A stretch of DNA of 64,000 nucleotides from contig QXXF01000001.1 of the NCBI GenBank assembly GCA_009911365.1, positions 186,001 through 250,000 on the forward strand, given 5' to 3'. This document shows positions 44,406-53,624 of the stretch, piece after piece; the stretch's first letter is position 1, and each line of letters begins with the position of its first letter. The translations under genes were made by a program, and so were the position numbers. This stretch comes from Clostridiales bacterium. Lineage in GTDB: Bacteria > Bacillota > Clostridia > Peptostreptococcales > Anaerovoracaceae. A model generated the notes under the pieces. The model saw only the letters and a list, made by a program, of their open reading frames with translations, did not search any database and was not told the origin of the DNA.

Positions 44406-44843
44406 TCATAATACGGCCCTCGCCCCATAAGCGTAGCCCTCGTGGGTCGTGGTGTAAAAGAGCATGTACTGTTCTTTGTCCAAAAATGCGATGTCATCCT
44501 GTCCAAAATCCGTCTCTTCCACAAGGTCGCATCCCCACCCGTCCTTGCGGTTGAAAAAGAATGCAGGAAAGCCTTTTAAAAATTTAAAAAAACGATCGTC
44601 AGCTCGGAACAGGTATTGAGATGCTTTAGTGCCCTTTCGCACAGTACCCGGCCATTTCCCGACATATCGCTTTTCTACCAGCTCCATGCAGGAGAGTGCC
44701 TTTGACAAAATCGGGTCCGCTTCATCCTCTTCATTGATCTGCGTCAGCATGACGTAGACAGCTTTTTGCCGCAGCTTTTCTAACAGCCGCAAGTATTGTT
44801 GGTGATTCGTCAGTTCCACTGGTACACAGTGATCAACGTTCAT
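44406..44843 (-). CDS. Conserved-looking protein of unknown function
   Basis: A 145-residue soluble protein that I do not recognise. It starts with MNVDHCVPVELTNHQQYLRLL, has a central basic segment (EKRYVGKWPGTVRKGTKASQ) and an aromatic C-terminal half (FPAFFFNRKDGWGCDLVEETDFG). There are no membrane segments or known motifs. A GGAG site lies before the ATG. It is downstream of the EF-G paralogue and separated from it by a hairpin terminator, so its expression may be independent or by read-through. It is intact, with codon use like its neighbours. Confidence 0.7.
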   Translation of the reverse strand: MNVDHCVPVELTNHQQYLRLLEKLRQKAVYVMLTQINEEDEADPILSKALSCMELVEKRYVGKWPGTVRKGTKASQYLFRADDRFFKFLKGFPAFFFNRKDGWGCDLVEETDFGQDDIAFLDKEQYMLFYTTTHEGYAYGARAVL

Positions 44844-44861
44844 CCTCTGCTCTCCTTATAG

Positions 44862-44908
44862 AAAAGGCCTTCATGCTGCTTTTCTCAAAGCTCACACGCA
44901 GGCCTTTT
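44862..44908 (-). terminator. Hairpin between EF-G paralogue and downstream gene
   Basis: AAAAGGCCT (44862-44870) and AGGCCTTTT (44900-44908) form the outer stem, with an inner GCTTT/AAAGC stem. On the minus strand it ends in TTTTCTAT. It probably terminates or attenuates transcription after the EF-G paralogue. Confidence 0.55.
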
Positions 44909-44923
44909 GATTTTTATGCTTTA

Positions 44924-46879
44924 TTATTTTTCTTCCGCATTATACGCATCAATGATCTTTTGTGCGATCTGAGCAGGTACTTCTTCATAGCGCTCAAACT
45001 TCATAGAGAATGTTCCTCTAGCCTGCGTCATGGCCCTGAGGGTAATGGCATAGTCAAAGAGTTCTGCCTGCGGTGCCTCGGCCATCAGCTTTTGGCTGCC
45101 GTCCGCCTGCGGTTCCATGCCCAAGATCTTTCCTCTTCTCTTGTTCATGTCGCCCATGACATCGCCCATGTAATCGTCAGGCACCAGAATATCGAGATGC
45201 ATCACTGGTTCCAGCAGAACCGGCTTGGCTTCCACGATGCCTTTCTTGAAGGCCAGGGATGCGGCGATCTTGAAGGCCATTTCGTTGGAGTCAACATCGT
45301 GGTAAGACCCATCATAAAGATCCGCCTTTACATTCACGACCTTGCAGCCCGCAAGAGGTCCTTTTTCCATGGACTCGATCAGTCCCTTTTCAACTGCTGG
45401 CACGTAATTCTTTGGAATGGAGCCGCCAAAGAGGGATTCCGTAAACTCAAACTCTTCCTGGGAAGGAGCAAATTTGATATGAACATCACCGTACTGGCCC
45501 GCTCCTCCGGACTGTTTCTTGTGTTTGCCCTGTACGTCGGACGTGCCTTTGATTGTTTCTCTATAAGCGATTTTCTGCGGAACAGTCTTGACTTCAACGC
45601 CAAACCGATCCTTTAGTTTCGCCATGATGATGTTCAGCTGCATTTCACCTTGTCCGCCGAGAAGCGTCTGATGCGTTTCGTTGTTTCTTTCCACTACGAA
45701 GGAAGGATCCTCTTCTTTCAGTCTGGTGAGGCCAGAGAACACCTTGTCTTCATCTTTCTTATCCGCAGCTTCGATGGCCTGGTACAAAGATGGACTCGGA
45801 AGATCAAGTTTTGAATAACGGATGATATCACCCTTGTCACACAACGTGTCGCCGGAAGCAGTATGCTGCAGCTTGGCCACCGCTACGATGTCGCCAGCTT
45901 CCGCATAATCCAGTTCCTGCTGCTCTTTTCCCCGCAGGAAGAACAGTTTGCCCAGCTTTTCTGCCTTTCTCACTCTCTCGTTTAAAATTTCCATGCCAGA
46001 AGTCAGCTTTCCTGTAACGACTTTCATAACGGAAATTTTTCCTACGAATGGGTCAACGATGGTCTTGAACACGAATGCGGATGGAGAAGCGTCCACAACA
46101 CACAGCTTTTCCACTGGCTCATTGTTGTCGTTGATGCCCTTGTATGGACCATGCTGCGATGGTGTCGGCACATAAGCCACCAACAGATCCAGCAAGCCCT
46201 CGATCCCGTGTCCCAGCGAAAACGCAGAAGAACATACTGGAACGATGCCACCTTCGGAAATGCCTTTAACCAGACCTTTTTTGATTTCTTCATCGCTGAA
46301 ATCATCGCCATTGAAATATTTTTCCATCAGCTCATCGTCTGTCATGGCAATGGCTTCCTTCAAGTCTTCATCAATTTCCGCAGTCAGCGGCCAGCTGAAC
46401 GGGATCAGCGTGTCGCCAAATTTCGCCTTTAGTTCATCAAAAGTTTTATAAAAATCAAATTCGTCTTTGTCCCTTTTATTTATTACGATAAATCTAGGCA
46501 TCTTGTAACGTTCGCAGGCCTTCCACGCATGCTCTGTTCCTACCTGGATTCCTGAACCCGCATCTACCAGGATCACTGCGGCTTCAGCGGCTCTCAGCGC
46601 TGCGTTTACTTCTCCGATAAAATCAAAATATCCCGGAGTATCGATAAAATTAATTTTGCTGTTTTTCCACTCTACTGGAACGATAGACGTATTGATGGAA
46701 AACCCTTTTTCAACCTCCATTTTATCGTAATCGGAAACCGTGTTTCCATCTTCTACTTTTCCTAGCCTGTCAATGACCTTTGTGGCCAGAAGCGCAGATT
46801 CAAGGAACGTGGTTTTACCGCATCCACCATGTCCGACAAGTGCGACGTTTCTGATAGTTTCGCTTGTATAGCCTTTCAT
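44924..46879 (-). CDS. Elongation factor G-like translational GTPase (EF-G paralogue)
   Basis: The 651 residues have the P-loop GHGGCGKT (16-23), switch II DTPGYFDF and NKRDKD, followed by domain II (SGMEILNERVRKAEKL), domain III with a Gly-Gly-Gln-type stretch (LLGGQGEMQLNI), domain IV (SGGAGQYGDVHIKF) and the C-terminal domain V. It is about 40-50 residues shorter than canonical FusA, the N-terminal G' insertion being reduced, and belongs to the EF-G2-like group whose exact role in translation or ribosome recycling is uncertain. GGAGG lies upstream. It is monocistronic and is probably not the main FusA. Confidence 0.88.
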   Translation of the reverse strand: MKGYTSETIRNVALVGHGGCGKTTFLESALLATKVIDRLGKVEDGNTVSDYDKMEVEKGFSINTSIVPVEWKNSKINFIDTPGYFDFIGEVNAALRAAEAAVILVDAGSGIQVGTEHAWKACERYKMPRFIVINKRDKDEFDFYKTFDELKAKFGDTLIPFSWPLTAEIDEDLKEAIAMTDDELMEKYFNGDDFSDEEIKKGLVKGISEGGIVPVCSSAFSLGHGIEGLLDLLVAYVPTPSQHGPYKGINDNNEPVEKLCVVDASPSAFVFKTIVDPFVGKISVMKVVTGKLTSGMEILNERVRKAEKLGKLFFLRGKEQQELDYAEAGDIVAVAKLQHTASGDTLCDKGDIIRYSKLDLPSPSLYQAIEAADKKDEDKVFSGLTRLKEEDPSFVVERNNETHQTLLGGQGEMQLNIIMAKLKDRFGVEVKTVPQKIAYRETIKGTSDVQGKHKKQSGGAGQYGDVHIKFAPSQEEFEFTESLFGGSIPKNYVPAVEKGLIESMEKGPLAGCKVVNVKADLYDGSYHDVDSNEMAFKIAASLAFKKGIVEAKPVLLEPVMHLDILVPDDYMGDVMGDMNKRRGKILGMEPQADGSQKLMAEAPQAELFDYAITLRAMTQARGTFSMKFERYEEVPAQIAQKIIDAYNAEEK

Positions 46880-47087
46880 TATAAGACCTCCTAAATTTAT
46901 TTTTTCAGTAATGCTTGTATTATATCATTGATAATCCCTGATAGCAATAAAAGCATTGCATGTTTTCTGAATTTTATGCATAAAGGACGGAAATGGGGAA
47001 ATCGGAACTCGTTATTTGTCTGTTATCTGATGCCGCTGCTTGCCATAACAGAGTCATTTCTTGCCCTTTTGAATTCTAGGATTTTGT
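46880..47087. other. Intergenic region upstream of EF-G paralogue
   Basis: About 200 bases between the EF-G paralogue start and the 3' remnant of the interrupted Rpn gene. It should hold the minus-strand promoter of the EF-G gene. I see no gene. Confidence 0.35.
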
Positions 47088-47313
47088 CTAGACGTTTGTC
47101 AGCTCATGGATCTGGTCGATGTCATAATCTTTACGCAACAGGTTTATAACGAATTGGCGATCTTTCTCCTCAGCTCTGAGCCTTTCCTTCTCAGCGTTGT
47201 ATACCTCACTTCCATGCATTCTCAAAAAATCTCCCAATATCCCATCTTTGATGCAGCTTTCCACACTGTTTCGGATCGCTTCGTCTCTGTCAGCCCCTGC
47301 CCCCTGCTCATGT
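47088..47313 (-). pseudogene. 3' part of an Rpn-family gene interrupted by the mobile element
   Basis: Reading away from the element on the minus strand gives HEQGAGADRDEAIRNSV, then SCIKDGILGDFLRMHGSEV and a charged tail ending LRKDYDIDQIHELTNV with a TAG at 47088-47090. DEAIR...CI..GIL..FL is the C-terminal pattern of Rpn/PD-(D/E)XK transposase-like proteins. There is no start codon of its own. The 5' part of the same gene lies at 58419-59032 across the element, and joining the two through one GA dinucleotide keeps the frame. Confidence 0.88.
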
Positions 47314-47335
47314 GAGATAAAGAAGTAAAAGAAGT
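47305..47335. other. Left attachment junction of the mobile element (attL)
   Basis: The flank ends GCTCATGT, then core GA at 47314-47315, then the element end GATAAAGAAGTAAAAG. The octamer TAAAGAAG at 47318-47325 is repeated in inverted orientation at the right end (58401-58408). Confidence 0.8.
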
Positions 47336-47357
47336 GTAAAAAATTTTGCCGTTCCCT

Positions 47358-47376
47358 GTCCGGCTGACTGCCGGAC
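47358..47376 (-). terminator. Terminator-like hairpin after the recombinase gene
   Basis: Perfect seven-base stem GTCCGGC (47358-47364) / GCCGGAC (47370-47376) with loop TGACT. On the minus strand it is followed after 13 bases by AAAATTTTTT. The stem is strong but the T-run is distant. Confidence 0.5.
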
Positions 47377-47386
47377 GGGTCGGGCT

Positions 47387-49010
47387 TTAGTCGGGCAATT
47401 CTACCTTGCCGACAAAAGAGTAATAGATTTCGATTTCCTGTCTGCGGAGCTTCCCCCGCCGTTTCCCGTCAAGGGCTTCCGATTCGTGGATTACGATTTT
47501 CTCCACAAACTCCCGCAACAGGGTAGGGGTGAGTTCCTCAAAGCTGGTGTACTTGCGTACCACTTTCATAAACTTTTCAGCGTTTGCCGTGGCTTCCAGC
47601 GTCTTGGAAAGCTCGCTCTGCAAGGCGGCGGCTTTCTCTTTCAGTTCCTTTTGCTCGGCTTCGTAGTCTGCCGACAATTCCGTGAAACGCTCGTCCGATA
47701 TGCGCCCGGTCACGCTGTCCTCATACAGCCGCTTGAAGATGGCGGAGAGTTCCGCAATCCGTTTTTCCGCCGCTTCCAGCTCTTTCTTCCTTGCGGCGTT
47801 CCGGCGTTTGCTTCCGTCCTCGGTCTGCTCGGTCAACAGCTTCATAAACCGGGCTTCGTGCTTGGCGGCGTAGCTGGTGACTTTCCGTAGGTTCTCGGTC
47901 ACTCCCTCGGTCAACAGGTCGGTGCGGATAAAGTGCGCCGTACAGTCACGGGTGCGTTTCTTGTAGCTGCCGCATATGTAGCAGTCCTGCCGCCGCTTGT
48001 CCGTCTGATACCTCTGCTGGTACATGACGCTGCCGCAGTCGGCGCAAAAGAGTATGCCGGAGAACAAGCCCACTTCATCATAGCGGTTAGGGCGTTTGCG
48101 CTGCTTGCGTAGCTCCTGTACACGCTCCCATGTTTCCCGGTCAATGATTGCTTCGTGGTGGTTCTCAAAGATTGCCTGTTTTTCCACGGGGTTCTCTTTG
48201 CTCTGCTTCACCTTGTAGGACACTTTCTCGGTCTTGAAGTTCACAAGGCAGCCCGTGTATTCCCGGTTTTCAAGGATATGCGCCACGGTGTTTGTCGCCC
48301 ACCTGCACTCATAGCCGGGGTGGTAGCGGCGGGTGCTTCCCGTCCGGCGGTATTCCAGCGTTCCCGGCGTGGGGATTTGCTGCTCGGCAAGCATACGGGC
48401 TATCTTGGTCGGTCCGTTCCCGGCAAGGCAAAGGCTGTATATCTGCTTTACCACGGGGGGCGGCTTCCCCGTCAATGATGAAATTTTCGTCCTCGTCCAT
48501 GAGGTAGCCATACACGGGCTTGCTTGTGACGGGCTTCCCGCTCATGCCTTTTGACCTCTTGACTGCCTTGATTTTCTTGCTCGTATCCCTCACCAGCCAT
48601 TCGTTAAAAATGTTACGCAAGGGGGCAAAATCGTTGTCGCCCTGTGCGCTGTCAACGCCGTCATTGATGGCAATGAAACGGACGCCGTTCTGTGGGAAAA
48701 TCATTTCCGTGTACATTCCTACTTGCAGATAGTTTCGCCCTAACCGTGACATATCTTTTACGATAACCGTTCCCACAAGCCCCGCTTCAATGTCGGCAAG
48801 CATGGACTGGAAGCCGGGTCTTTGGAAATTTGCCCCGGAGAATCCGTCGTCCGTGTACCATTTGAGGTTGGAAAAGCCGTTCTGTTTTGCGTAGGCTTCC
48901 AGAATCCGCTTCTGGTTGCTTATGGAGTTGGATTCGCCTTGGAGCGTGTCCTCGTGCGACAATCTCGGATATAGGGCGGTAATCAGTTTTTGGGTGGTCT
49001 GTCTTGTCAT
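47387..49010 (-). pseudogene. Large serine recombinase (TnpX-like), frameshifted
   Basis: Catalyses excision and insertion of the element. The 5' frame (ATG at 49010, GGAGG upstream) has the resolvase domain: ALYPRLSHEDTLQGESNSI, the TDDGFSGANFQRPGFQ region and KDMSRLGRNYLQVGMY. The 3' frame has the recombinase domain, a zinc-ribbon (CADCGS and CYICGSY) and a long coiled-coil before the C-terminus. The frames meet at a six-base G tract (48455-48460, plus strand): with five, ...DGEAAPVVKQIYSL reads through and gives about 541 residues. The TnpX-like assignment fits the GA core at both ends. If the extra base is real, the element cannot excise itself. Confidence 0.9.
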
Positions 49011-49223
49011 GGATTCCTCCGTTTCCGACAGCCAGCCCCACTATTCCGTAGGTCTATTATACCATAGGGCGGGGGCTGGCTGCACAGTCTTTTCCGCTTC
49101 TTTATAGAAGATAATATTTTTACTTTTATATCAAGGCTTATCGTTTAAGTTGATGATGGAATTATTATTTTTTCTGTGATAAACTATTTTCATCAAAATC
49201 TGTATACTAAGGTGGTGTAATGA

Positions 49224-49751
49224 ATGAAAATTGTACAGGCTACAGATGACAATTTGACAAAGCTAATGTCTTTTTACAGTGTAATGTGTGATGTCCTTGG
49301 TGAAAAAAGTTTCCTTCCAAACGGGGATAAAGGTGGTTTTCCCTCGCAAGCAATGGTAGAGGAATCTATCAAAGGCAGATGTCAATTTATCGGCATAGAA
49401 GATAATAAAATCGTTGCAGCATATATTCTAAACCATGATTGCGACAGTGCATATAATACAGTTCGCTGGCAAATCAACGCCGCAAAAAATGAAGTAGTCA
49501 TTATGCACGCACTTCGTGTTCTGCCGGATTATGGCGGACGTGGATATTCAAAGCAGCTTGTCGAACATGCAATCCAGACAGCAAGAAGCAGAGGTTGGAA
49601 GGCAATACGGTTAGACTGTCTGAAAGGGAATGATATACCTGTCAAAATGTATCAGTCATACGGTTTTAAATATGTGGATACTGTGGATATTACTTATGTT
49701 GATATAGGTATTCCCATGCCATTTCATCTTTATGAGCTTGTTTTGGGATAA
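49224..49751 (+). CDS. GNAT-family N-acetyltransferase
   Basis: Acetyl-CoA-dependent acetyltransferase of unknown substrate. The 175 residues show the GNAT core: VIMHALRVLPDYGGRGYSKQL (beta4 and the acetyl-CoA pyrophosphate loop), ARSRGWKAIRLDC and the beta6-7 region MYQSYGFKYVDTVD. It is on the opposite strand to the transposon core and is much richer in A and T than the flanking recombinase and TnpW genes, so it looks like a separately acquired cargo gene. AAGGTGG lies before the ATG. It may modify an antibiotic or metabolite, but no resistance subfamily motif is recognised. Confidence 0.88.
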   Translation: MKIVQATDDNLTKLMSFYSVMCDVLGEKSFLPNGDKGGFPSQAMVEESIKGRCQFIGIEDNKIVAAYILNHDCDSAYNTVRWQINAAKNEVVIMHALRVLPDYGGRGYSKQLVEHAIQTARSRGWKAIRLDCLKGNDIPVKMYQSYGFKYVDTVDITYVDIGIPMPFHLYELVLG

Positions 49752-49784
49752 ACAGCTTAAGCGCTATCAGCAGTCATGCCCGGT

Positions 49785-49982
49785 TTATGCGGTAAAAGGC
49801 GGCTTGTGTCCGGCTGCGCTTTCGGCTTCCAGCACTTTCATCATCTTGTCGGCGGCGGTGGCGGTAGTGCCTTGCTTGAAGTAGCCGGAAACCACAAGGA
49901 CGGTGTTCCCCCGGCGTACCTCGGTCACGCAATCCGGGCGGCGGGCGGTAGTGGCGGTGCTTCTGTTGGGCGTGTCGGTCAT
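49785..49982 (-). CDS. tnpW: Transposon-encoded TnpW-family protein
   Basis: A 65-residue protein whose sequence MTDTPNRSTATTARRPDC, then VRRGNTVLVVSGYFKQ, matches my memory of the small TnpW proteins of Tn4451-like elements in Clostridia. The function is unknown. The ATG at 49982 has AAGGAG eight bases upstream and overlaps the DnaC-like gene stop by four bases (ATGA). It is intact. The position next to the DnaC-like and RepA genes is the conserved order in such elements. Confidence 0.85.
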   Translation of the reverse strand: MTDTPNRSTATTARRPDCVTEVRRGNTVLVVSGYFKQGTTATAADKMMKVLEAESAAGHKPPFTA

Positions 49983-50833
49983 AGGCAAATCTCCTTTCCG
50001 TTCAGCAGCTTTTTAAGGCGTTCCATTTTCTCCCTCACTTTGGCTTTTCTGAAATTCTCCCCGGTAATACGGACGGGGGTACACATTTCCGTAATGCGGT
50101 CATAGATACGGGCGTGGGCGGTGTCCTCCGGGTTCTGCAATTCTTCCAGCGTCAAGTTTGTTGTCACGATTAAGGGCTCGCCGCTTCGGTATCGGCTGTC
50201 AATCACGTTATAGACTTGCTCTAAGCCATATTCCGTGCCACGCTCCATGCCGAAATCGTCAAGGATAAGCAGCGGGAAGCCGCAAAGGCGGGCTATGTAC
50301 TCGTTACGGTCTTTGAAGCTGGCGGCAAGGTCATTGAGTATCAAGGCAAAGTTCGTCATACAGACGGAAACCTCTTTCTCCATGAGTGCATTGGCGATAC
50401 ACCCGGCAAAATAGCTTTTGCCTGTGCCTACCATGCCCCATAACAGATAGCCGATATTTGTGGTTTTCATTTCCTCCCAACACTCCACATAGGAATAGGC
50501 TTTGTGCATTTGGGGGCATTTGCCGTTGTCGTTCTCAAACGTCCACGCCCTCATAGCCGGGTCGGTGAAGCCCTTTCTTTTCAGCCGTTCCACTTCCTCC
50601 CGGTGCTTGCATTCCCGGTGTCTGGCTTCCAGCGTTTCCCGGCGTTTGCGCTGGCAGTCACATTCTCTGGGGTGGCGGTCACGTCCGAAAAAGGTCTTGC
50701 CCTCCGGGAAATAGGCTTCTTTGGGCTGGCGGCAGCTCCCGCAGTATAAAAGCCCGTCCTCGCCCGTGTAGTCCTCCGGCTCTGCTTCCTGTGCCGTGGC
50801 AAGCCGGAAAATGGCGTTATCGTAATCACTCAT
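49979..50833 (-). CDS. DnaC/IstB-like ATP-binding protein
   Basis: Probable helicase-loader-type ATPase for replication of the circular element form. The 284 residues have an N-terminal zinc-binding-like region (CGSCRQPK and CDCQRKRRE), Walker A GMVGTGKSYFA, Walker B LLILDDFGME and the sensor region VTTNLTLEEL. The ATG at 50833 follows GGAGG by eight bases; a start seven codons upstream would overlap that site. It is cotranscribed with RepA upstream and TnpW downstream. Composition is GC-rich like the transposon core. Confidence 0.9.
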   Translation of the reverse strand: MSDYDNAIFRLATAQEAEPEDYTGEDGLLYCGSCRQPKEAYFPEGKTFFGRDRHPRECDCQRKRRETLEARHRECKHREEVERLKRKGFTDPAMRAWTFENDNGKCPQMHKAYSYVECWEEMKTTNIGYLLWGMVGTGKSYFAGCIANALMEKEVSVCMTNFALILNDLAASFKDRNEYIARLCGFPLLILDDFGMERGTEYGLEQVYNVIDSRYRSGEPLIVTTNLTLEELQNPEDTAHARIYDRITEMCTPVRITGENFRKAKVREKMERLKKLLNGKEICL

Positions 50834-50895
50834 AAAATCGTCCTCCTTTTTCATGGTCTTTTACGCCCTGTTTACGGGGCGTTGTGTCTATGCGG

Positions 50896-51651
50896 TCAAA
50901 GGCTCTCGCCCTCTTTGTAGGAATAATCTGGGATTCCCTTTTTCGGGTTCTCCTTTTTCTCCCGGTTTAACCAGCGGCGCAATGCGGCGGCATGGCACAC
51001 ATAATCATTCCCGGTGGCAGCTATGAACTCGCTCATTTCCTCAATGAGCCGTTCCAACCTGTCCGGGTATTCCTCTTTCAGCTCCGCATATTCACTTTCA
51101 GAGAGTAAAACATTCTGGTATCTGCCAAACGGGGCGGGCGGCTTCTCACTCGCTCCTTTTAGTTGGTTCTCTTTTAGTTTGTTTATAGTAAGTTGGTTAG
51201 GGGTCGGTTTTCCGTCCAACGCAAAGGTCGGTTTTCCGCCCTTATGAGGGTCGCTTTTCCGGCTATCAGAGGGTCGGTTTTCCGGCTGTATGGCTGTCAT
51301 ATGGTCGGAAAACCGTACCACTGGCACTTGCGGTATTTTCACATAAAGGCGGTTGGGTGCGGAGAAGCCCCGGCGTTCCCGCACTAAAAGCCCGGCAGCG
51401 TCCAGTTCGTTCAGTGCGCTTTTTATGGCGGTGCTGCCTTTATCCAGCATTTCCGCTATCTCCGAAACAGGATAGACAATGTATGTCCTGCCCTCATTGT
51501 CCTGCCAGCCGTTCTTCTGGGAGAGTTCGGAACGGTCTAACAGCAGCGAATAAAGCAGTTTTGCGGTCTGTGACAAGTCCATTTTCAGCAGAAAACGGGG
51601 GTATCGGAAAAATGGCGGCATGATGGTGTCGGCTGTGATGTAATCGGTCAT
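50896..51651 (-). CDS. Replication initiator protein A (RepA_N type)
   Basis: Plasmid-type initiator found in mobilizable and conjugative elements of Firmicutes. The 251 residues start MTDYITADTIMPPFFRYP, followed by the RepA_N winged-helix (TAKLLYSLLLDRSELSQKN, then YPVSEIAEMLDKGSTAIKSAL) and a variable middle with a basic linker, then a conserved C-terminal helical segment (LIEEMSEFIAATG, HAAALRRWLNRE). The ATG at 51651 follows GGAGG by eight bases. It suggests that the excised circle can replicate at least transiently. Confidence 0.9.
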   Translation of the reverse strand: MTDYITADTIMPPFFRYPRFLLKMDLSQTAKLLYSLLLDRSELSQKNGWQDNEGRTYIVYPVSEIAEMLDKGSTAIKSALNELDAAGLLVRERRGFSAPNRLYVKIPQVPVVRFSDHMTAIQPENRPSDSRKSDPHKGGKPTFALDGKPTPNQLTINKLKENQLKGASEKPPAPFGRYQNVLLSESEYAELKEEYPDRLERLIEEMSEFIAATGNDYVCHAAALRRWLNREKKENPKKGIPDYSYKEGESL

Positions 51652-51761
51652 GGTTCTCACCTCCTGTCTGTGGCTTCGTGTTACGCAGTTAAAACGCTGT
51701 TTTCGGGGGTAAAGGATAAATGTATCGCCTACCCGTTGAGGGCGGTCAAAAAAGCCTTGAT

Positions 51762-52148
51762 TTACGGGCTTCTTTCATAGCCTAAATGCGTAGAAAGGTG
51801 GTATCTTTTCCGCTGCCTGTCAGCTTCTTTCCGGCGGCGCACTCTTGCGGCGCAATCCGGGCAGTATTTCCCCCGGTTTGACTTGGGGAGAAAATACCCG
51901 CCGCACTCGGTACAGCGTTTCCTGTCTGCCCGGTGGAGTAAGGCGGCTTCCAGTTTCCCGTCCAGCGGCAGCACGGCGGCAATGAACCAGCGGCACAAGA
52001 GGGAATAGCTGATACTCTGCACACACACGCAAGGCTCGCCGTTATCCAGCAAGATACAGTTGCCGTTATCGTAGTTGCAGCACTCATGCACAAGACGGCG
52101 GGCGGCTCTGTGTTGCTGGTAGTCCATGTAGGGGCGTTTACCGTTCAT
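51762..52148 (-). CDS. Cysteine-rich VLP-domain protein
   Basis: A 128-residue protein of the Cys_rich_VLP family typical of Tn4451-like and ICE modules. Visible are CCNYDNGNCILLDNGEPCVC, the family signature AVLPLDGKLEAAL, and a C-terminal zinc-ribbon (CTECGGYFLPKSNRGKYC followed by CAARVRRRKE). Likely DNA-binding, role unknown. The ATG at 52148 overlaps the relaxase 3' end by 11 bases, so it is coupled to the relaxase gene. Confidence 0.85.
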   Translation of the reverse strand: MNGKRPYMDYQQHRAARRLVHECCNYDNGNCILLDNGEPCVCVQSISYSLLCRWFIAAVLPLDGKLEAALLHRADRKRCTECGGYFLPKSNRGKYCPDCAARVRRRKEADRQRKRYHLSTHLGYERSP

Positions 52149-53624
52149 TTTCCCGCCCCTTCCCCCGTTCCGGCTCCCGGCGTAATATTTTGTCAAGATT
52201 GCCCTTTACGGTCTGCAATTCCCGGACGCTTGCTTTCTTCTCCCTTGTAATCTGTTCAATCTCCGCTTGTAGGGCTTGGGTCGCTGGCAGCTTTTGGATT
52301 CCCTGTGCCTTGAAATACCGGGCGGCAGATTCGGAAATGATAAACTCGCTTTCGTGCTGCTCCCGGTAGGCTCTCCGGGCTTTCTCCGTTTTCTGCGCCC
52401 GCAGTCCGTCACGGGCTGGCTTGGTCTTGATGTACGCCAATAGCTGTTTCTGCAAGTCCTTTTTCTCCTGCAAGGTGCTTTCCACGGTTTTCAGTTTCCC
52501 GGTCACTTCATGCAGTCCGGCACTGGCAGCGGCAAGGGCGGCTTCCAGTTCCTCCGGGGAAGAAAAGCCGGATTCCTCGTAAATGCTCATGGTCGCCGCC
52601 ATTTGCTTCAGATTGTGCAGGGTCGCCCATTTCTCGTAGCCTTTTCCCTTGCCCTCGGCTCTCTTTGCGGCTATGTCTACCATGCGCTGTACGCCGTCAT
52701 TCTTCGGGGCGTTTATGGCGGCTTTACCTCGCTGTAAGCGGTCTTTTATGCTCCGGGGGTTTCCTGTTTGGGTGCGGGTGTTTCGGCGGCTCTGACGGCG
52801 TTCTGTGCGTTTATGGTGAGTGCTTCCAGTACGGCGGCACGTTCAAAATCATCACCCAACTTCCGGGCGGTGCGGATCGTGCGCCGCAGCTTCTCCTTGT
52901 CGGTTTCAAATTTTGTGATTTTCGGTGGTTCTCCTGTGGCGGCAAGGGAAGCGTTCTCTTTATCCAGTGCGGCTTGTCCTTTCCGTTTCGCCCAATACTC
53001 ACGCTCGGTAACTCGGTTCTTACTGCCATTGAGTAAATCAATCTGATAGAGGTTTTCCCGGTGGCACATCTCCATGACTTCCGCTTTGAAATACTCCATA
53101 GCAGCGTCCGTACAGCGGTGCTTGCAGCCCTCCCTTGTGTCCGCTGGTCTTTCCATGTAGGGCAGTAGCGGCACTTCCGCAATCCGTAGGGAATTGATTA
53201 CGATATGCACATGAATGTTCCCGCTGTGGTCATGCCCGTCCGGGTGGGTGCATACCAACGCTTGGTGTCCGGGGAAATGCTCTTTACAAAACTGCTCGCC
53301 TAACTGTTGCGCCCGGTCTACGGTCAAGCCGTTGTCCTGTGCGTCACGGGGGTCAAAGCTGATAATGTAATGGTGGCTCTTTACGTCCTCTCGCTTCTGG
53401 TTCTTGCCGTATTTCAGATTGGAGCGCATACACGCTATGGCGAAATCTTCCCCGCCGCAATTAAGGGAAGCTATGCGGTAATCGTCACGGAGAACAAGCC
53501 GCCCGTTCCCGTCCAGCGTGGGCTTCATGGTAAACTCGTCATGCTCAAAAGTTAGGTACTGCTCGGCTGCTCCGTAATCGGCATTTTTAGAGCTGATATG
53601 TTTGAACGTTGCCAACGGCTTCAC
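52138..53624 (-). pseudogene. MobA/TnpZ-like relaxase, frameshifted
   Basis: Relaxase that would nick oriT for transfer by a helper conjugation system. The 5' frame has MATFKHISSKNADYGAAEQY-type start, the HUH histidine motif HPDGHDHSGNIHVHIVIN and a basic C-terminal part. The 3' frame carries the family C-terminal region (MVDIAAKRAEGKGKGYEKWA, then coiled-coil). They meet at a G5 tract (52755-52759, plus strand), where one missing base introduces a stop (52746). Compared with my memory of relatives, about 40 residues also seem absent at TIRTARKLGDDF. The start may be the GTG at 53624 or the TTG at 53615, which has a better placed AGGTGA. Confidence 0.85.

Noticed and set aside
46928-47315. 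Plus-strand frames in the gap left of the mobile element
   Set aside because: They are antisense to the Rpn 3' remnant, which explains the coding-like composition.
47387-49010. Reading the recombinase region as two separate overlapping genes
   Set aside because: The two frames are consecutive parts of one large serine recombinase; a one-base change in a G6 tract joins them. The second has no ribosome binding site.
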